Positions 60,454-64,000 of a stretch of 64,000 bases of DNA are shown piece by piece. Where the stretch lies: positions 434,001 to 498,000 of the forward strand of contig CBDFKY010000006.1 of assembly GCA_965248995.1 (NCBI GenBank), in the 5' to 3' direction. The translations under genes and the position numbers were made by a program. Below the pieces are notes generated by a model that did no database searches, was not told the DNA's origin, and saw nothing but the letters and a program-made list of their open reading frames with translations. The first letter of the stretch is position 1. Every line of letters starts with the position of its first letter. Origin of the DNA: CBDFKY01 sp965248995. GTDB lineage: Bacteria > Pseudomonadota > Alphaproteobacteria > Rickettsiales > UBA998.

Positions 60454-61476
60454 ATGGAAAATACACCTGCCGACGACATTGCAGAGGAAACCTTTCATCA
60501 CTCTTCTCGTCATGACTTTCTGAATGCGATGATGGAGGCGGCCTTGGAAGGGGGGAGGGAGATCAACCGGCATTTTTCCCTGCGCCAGCACCATGAAGCC
60601 GCCGGTGCGGATGAAGTAAAGGACGGCACTCTTACCACCTCTGAGTATACCGACGCGCTCACCGCGGCGGACAGAGCTTCTGACAGCGCCATCCGTGGGA
60701 TATTGGACGAGTACGATCCTGCCGTCCGTTATGTTTCGGAGGAATCGGAAGCGCAGGAGCGGGCAAAAGAAGGGGGCGTACGCTTTCTGGTCGATCCGCT
60801 CGACGGCACTTCGAACTTCACCAAGGGATCCTTCGACTATTCCGTTACCGTGGCGTATCAGTCTTTTGAGGAGGGGAAATGGAAAACGCGGGCCGGGGTC
60901 GTGCATGATCCTGTGACCAACCGCATATATTTCGCGGATGAACGGCATTCTTTTACCGCTCTTTGCGATCCCGTGGGAAATACGTTGTTGCAGGGAAGTA
61001 TTTCAGCATTACAGGTTCATAAAGAAACGGAAGCGGAACCGTTTGCCGGAGGATGGCAGCAGCGACTGAAGGGAAAGGCCATCGAGGTCGCGGTATATAA
61101 ATCGGGTAGGGGAGACGCGGAAGTGGCGCAACATGCGAAAGACATCAACCGGCTGGGGGAAGCGGTTCGCACGGATCTGGCCGAAAATGGACAGTTGAAG
61201 CGCAGCTATTCCACGGCCCTGGTACTCTCGACGATGACGTATTTACAACGTCCGGACGGCGTGATCCTCGGCGGTGATTCCCTGAATGCATGGGATGTGG
61301 ACGCGGCCCTGCATATCGTCAAGCAGGCCGGTGGTTTCGTGACGGATCCGCCAGTGACGATCGCGGGCGAGCCTTTTGTTTTCGTAGCAAAATCCGCTTC
61401 GACGCTGCGGGCATTACAGCATATGGTCGAAGCCAAAGCGAAAACCGGGGAGCGGGAACATCAGCCTTTTCAGTAA
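60454..61476 (+). CDS. Inositol-monophosphatase-family phosphatase
   Basis: 340 residues, longer than the common 260-270. The metal and substrate motifs are intact: YVSEESE, LVDPLDGTSNFTKG and AWDVDAALHIVKQAGG. The family includes SuhB, CysQ and fructose-1,6-bisphosphatase-like enzymes. A 30-residue polar N-terminal extension and an insertion around 180-230 make the exact substrate unclear. It starts 4 bases after cysS and overlaps a convergent gene by 7 bases. Confidence 0.85.
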   Translation: MENTPADDIAEETFHHSSRHDFLNAMMEAALEGGREINRHFSLRQHHEAAGADEVKDGTLTTSEYTDALTAADRASDSAIRGILDEYDPAVRYVSEESEAQERAKEGGVRFLVDPLDGTSNFTKGSFDYSVTVAYQSFEEGKWKTRAGVVHDPVTNRIYFADERHSFTALCDPVGNTLLQGSISALQVHKETEAEPFAGGWQQRLKGKAIEVAVYKSGRGDAEVAQHAKDINRLGEAVRTDLAENGQLKRSYSTALVLSTMTYLQRPDGVILGGDSLNAWDVDAALHIVKQAGGFVTDPPVTIAGEPFVFVAKSASTLRALQHMVEAKAKTGEREHQPFQ

Positions 61477-61757
61477 AACGGCGCTTCGTCCGTATTTTTG
61501 CGCTCTTCATTGAACCAGGCGGGAATACATTCCAGCTTTCCGATACGCGGGGTCTGGTCGGCCTTGTCCGTCCAGTAAAACCCGATCCGGCAGAGCATTT
61601 TCTCACCGGCGATAATAAAATAGCGCTCAAACCGGTCGGCGCCGAGATAGGCGGCTTCCCGCGCTTCGTAGATCCATGCCACGAATTCCGATTCCGGATA
61701 GGCGCGCTCACGCGGGCTTGGCGGCAGGGCGGTGAAGGTGGGAATCTTGCGGTTCAT
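61470..61757 (-). CDS. Small conserved-looking hypothetical protein
   Basis: 95 residues, start ATG at 61757. Aromatic-rich: FVAWIYEAREAAYLGADRFERYFIIAGEKMLCRIGFYW in blocks, and LECIPAWFNEERKN. No family is recognised. A single compact domain is likely. It overlaps the IMPase-like gene by 7 bases at the 3' end. Confidence 0.6.
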   Translation of the reverse strand: MNRKIPTFTALPPSPRERAYPESEFVAWIYEAREAAYLGADRFERYFIIAGEKMLCRIGFYWTDKADQTPRIGKLECIPAWFNEERKNTDEAPFY

Positions 61758-61843
61758 ATGTGAACAACCATACCCTTAAAAACTTAGCAACTCGTAAACA
61801 TGCCGCGAACTGCGGAAAGTTTGCTTTAGTGATTTATTAAGGG

Positions 61844-61872
61844 TTGTCATGTAGGCACAGACATTGCATAAT
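61844..61872 (+). promoter_or_regulatory. Candidate sigma-70 promoter for the transglycosylase gene
   Basis: TTGTCA (61844-61849), 17-base spacer, CATAAT (61867-61872), about 30 bases before the ATG at 61902. Confidence 0.6.
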
Positions 61873-61901
61873 GAAACAATGTGTAAAGACAGAAGGGTCA
61901 T

Positions 61902-62945
61902 ATGAAACGTATAGTCTGGACGCTGGTAATGATCACGGTGATGGAAATGCTGCACGGACCGGCTGCCCACGCCGCTTCTGTGATGGCGGATGAAAGCGCC
62001 TACGCATTGGCCAGTTCCAACCTGTGCGTACAGGAATTTTCCGCCGCGGAACGGCAGTACGGTATTCCGAAACATCTGCTGATGGCGATCGCCAATACGG
62101 AATCGGGCCGTTTCAATCCGCAGGTGGGCAAGGTGGTGCCGTGGCCCTGGACGCTCAATGTCGAAGGGCAGGGCGCCTATTTCGAAAATATGCATGACGC
62201 GATGACGGCGGTCAAGCGAGCGCGGCAGTCGGGCAAGGACAGTATCGACGTCGGCTGCATGCAGATCAGCCTCAAACATCACCCGGACGCGTTCGCCACG
62301 TTGCTGGATGCCCTGAACCCCGCGGAAAACGTCACCTACGCGGCAAAGTTCCTGCGCCAGAATTATGACGACCTGAAATCATGGCCGGAAGCGATCGCCG
62401 CCTATCATTCCCGCACGCCGTCGCGCGGCAATCCGTATTACGCGATGGTGCGCCAGCGCTGGCAGGATATCCGCAGCAATGCCGGCGGGACGATGCTCGA
62501 GAACAGTGAATATATGGTGGCGGGCGTAAAGGTCACCCGCCTGCCGGTAAGCATAGCTACGGCGGACGCGGTGGCCGGCAGCCCGGTGGCCGACAGCCCG
62601 GTGGCCGGCATTCCGGTGGCCGGCAATCCTCTGGCCCACACGCCGGATTCGGAGTTCAACCTTGCCATGCGTGACGGCGACACGGACGCCGCTCCCGCTT
62701 ACGCCAGGGTCGTCACCCACGGCGGTGCGAAACCGATGGTACGTAAGACGAGCGCGCAACGTTTCGGGACGATGAAAGTGATTACCGTCGCCGCGGAAGA
62801 TGCGAACAGCCGTGACGCCGCCATCGTGACCATCACGCCGACATCGCAGCGTATCGTCGATACCGAGCCGGAGGATACCCGGGGGGCGGACGTTTCCCCT
62901 CCGTCGCAAAGCAGCGGCCCCAACTGGATTTTCGGCCACGAATAA
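61902..62945 (+). CDS. Lytic transglycosylase (SLT domain)
   Basis: 347 residues with signal peptide ending AAHA. The SLT domain (about 45-190) has the catalytic glutamate in IANTESGRFNPQ, then VGCMQISLKHH and AAKFLRQNYDDLKSWPEAIAAYHS. These enzymes cleave peptidoglycan, for example to open the wall for secretion systems or flagella. Residues about 222-247 are a degenerate 5-residue repeat (VAGSP, VADSP, VAGIP, VAGNP). The C-terminal 100 residues are Thr/Ala-rich without a known domain. It might serve the T4SS (VirB1-like role) or the flagellum, but it is linked to neither. Confidence 0.85.
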   Translation: MKRIVWTLVMITVMEMLHGPAAHAASVMADESAYALASSNLCVQEFSAAERQYGIPKHLLMAIANTESGRFNPQVGKVVPWPWTLNVEGQGAYFENMHDAMTAVKRARQSGKDSIDVGCMQISLKHHPDAFATLLDALNPAENVTYAAKFLRQNYDDLKSWPEAIAAYHSRTPSRGNPYYAMVRQRWQDIRSNAGGTMLENSEYMVAGVKVTRLPVSIATADAVAGSPVADSPVAGIPVAGNPLAHTPDSEFNLAMRDGDTDAAPAYARVVTHGGAKPMVRKTSAQRFGTMKVITVAAEDANSRDAAIVTITPTSQRIVDTEPEDTRGADVSPPSQSSGPNWIFGHE

Positions 62946-63031
62946 CGACGCGCTCAGCGGCGTCAAGGCTTGACGGCGGCGGAATCGGCGGCGTATATTA
63001 TGCCGGTGATTTTTACCCCGATGGTTCCGCT

Positions 63032-64000
63032 ATGATTTCTGCCGCCCGCCCCGTGCTGTTATGTATCCTCGACGGCTGGGGACAGCGTGAGGTGAACGCG
63101 GACAACGCCATCGCGCAGGCGCGCACACCGGTCTACAACACTTTGAAAAGCGTTTCACCGTCCGGCCTGATCAATGCCTCGGAACATTATGTCGGCCTTC
63201 CCAAGGGGCAGATGGGCAATTCCGAAGTCGGGCATATGAATATCGGCTCGGGCCGCCCGGTACGCCAGCTTCTGCCACGAATCAACGAAGCGGTCGCCGC
63301 CGGAACGCTGGAGAAAAACGAAACCCTGCAAAATTTTATCGGCACCTTGAAAACCTCCGGCGGCGCATGCCACCTGCTCGGCCTTTGCTCGAACGGAGGG
63401 GTGCATGCGCATCTGGATCACATCGTCGCACTCGCCCGCATCGTGGTAGCGGAAGGAATTCCGGTATGGATTCATGCGATCACGGACGGGCGCGACACGC
63501 CGCCGACATCGGCACACGACCAGGGGTTTATCGACACGCTCGCCAGGCTCTGCAGCGAACAGAAGCGGATCCGTATCGCCACGCTCGGCGGGCGGTATTA
63601 CGCGATGGACAGGGATCATCACTGGGAGCGGGTACAGTACGCCTACGAGGCGATGGCGGAGGGCATCGGGCTGGAAGGAAAAGACGCGCTCAGCGCCTTG
63701 CAGGCCGCTTACGAACGCGGTGAAACAGATGAATTCATCAAACCGACCGTGCTGGCAGGGTATGAAGGAATCCTGAAGGGAGACGGTATCCTGATGGCGA
63801 ATTTCCGTCCCGACCGCGCCCGCCAGATCATGCAGGCGTTCACGATGGAAACGTTCGACGGATTTCCGCGTAATTTATCTTTTCTGCCTGCAGCGCTCGG
63901 CATCGCCGATTACTGGTCGGAGGATTGCCCGCTCACCGTTCCCGCTGTTTTTCCCTTGGAACAGGTGACGGAATCGCTTGGGGAAGTGCTCTCTACCCAC
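63032..64000 (+). CDS. gpmI: 2,3-bisphosphoglycerate-independent phosphoglycerate mutase (partial)
   Basis: The first 323 codons; the gene continues past the window. It interconverts 3- and 2-phosphoglycerate in glycolysis. The metal aspartate lies in VLLCILDGWG and the catalytic serine in QMGNSEVGHMNIGSGR; HAITDGRDTPP and GRYYAMDRDHHWERV belong to the phosphatase and transferase domains. Start ATG at 63032. Confidence 0.95.
   Translation, partial: MISAARPVLLCILDGWGQREVNADNAIAQARTPVYNTLKSVSPSGLINASEHYVGLPKGQMGNSEVGHMNIGSGRPVRQLLPRINEAVAAGTLEKNETLQNFIGTLKTSGGACHLLGLCSNGGVHAHLDHIVALARIVVAEGIPVWIHAITDGRDTPPTSAHDQGFIDTLARLCSEQKRIRIATLGGRYYAMDRDHHWERVQYAYEAMAEGIGLEGKDALSALQAAYERGETDEFIKPTVLAGYEGILKGDGILMANFRPDRARQIMQAFTMETFDGFPRNLSFLPAALGIADYWSEDCPLTVPAVFPLEQVTESLGEVLSTH

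Noticed and set aside
62570..62640. VAGSP-type repeat in the transglycosylase as a mobile repeat
   Set aside because: Degenerate low-complexity linker, in one gene only.
1..64000. CRISPR arrays, rRNA and tRNA genes
   Set aside because: No spaced direct repeats or tRNA-like cloverleaf/GTTCGA arms were recognised in intergenic DNA; a tRNAscan or Infernal run would settle it.

Overview
This is a 64 kb window of an alphaproteobacterial chromosome. The coding DNA is G+C-rich and genes are densely packed on both strands. Alphaproteobacterial markers are the flagellar order fliN-flbD-flhA-flhF-flhG, dnaG-rpoD, tpiA-secG-pyrG, lptM-lysA and a fragment of a gene transfer agent (GTA). The split type IV secretion system (T4SS), with two VirB4 ATPases and three tandem VirB6 proteins, resembles the rvh system of Rickettsiales. 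Flagella, amino-acid biosynthesis genes and high G+C argue against a reduced Rickettsia-like genome. A basal Rickettsiales or Micavibrio-like lineage is my best guess; genus cannot be told from this sequence.

Layout. 1-7.3 kb: end of a flagellar operon, interrupted by an A+T-rich RelA/SpoT-type alarmone synthetase gene. 7.3-19.7 kb: argH, lptM-lysA, ilvB, hslO, an RTX protein, a hicBA module and a trypsin-like protease, mixed with orphan minus-strand genes and repeats. 19.9-26.3 kb: seven overlapping genes of a membrane-lipid modification operon (FAD oxidoreductase, DUF1365, cyclopropane synthase, chalcone-isomerase-like, MFS, DUF3833 lipoprotein, SDR). 26.3-32.8 kb (minus strand): a large orphan, ftsB-like, lolA, recR, GTA-type g8-g7-g6, an RDD membrane protein and another orphan. 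32.9-36.7 kb: secF, then a second T4SS locus with VirB2 pilin and a VirB4 with degenerate ATPase motifs. 37-46.4 kb: YgjP-like peptidase, dnaG, rpoD, TraB/GumN protein, pyrG, secG, tpiA, rpsP. 46.5-54.8 kb: a frameshifted unknown gene, then virB3-virB4-virB6 x3 and a VirB7-like lipoprotein. 54.9-64 kb: a cNMP-FHA protein, Flp pilin, ribF, two DUF192-type proteins, cysS, an IMPase-family gene, a lytic transglycosylase and the start of gpmI.

Three repeat families stand out. One is a nested G/C-run palindrome (about 4.9, 17.8 and 23 kb apart within the window) that encodes LEGESKH..FWW and in one place is read through inside a signal-peptide-bearing gene. One is a twin-hairpin element (three copies) with a conserved foot and bulge but a changing, compensated stem core. 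One is a single 145-bp palindrome. Five places look like one extra base in a homopolymer, two of them in flhA; these are more likely sequence errors than real pseudogenes.

No tRNA, rRNA or CRISPR array was seen. All annotation is from reading the sequence; no database search was run.
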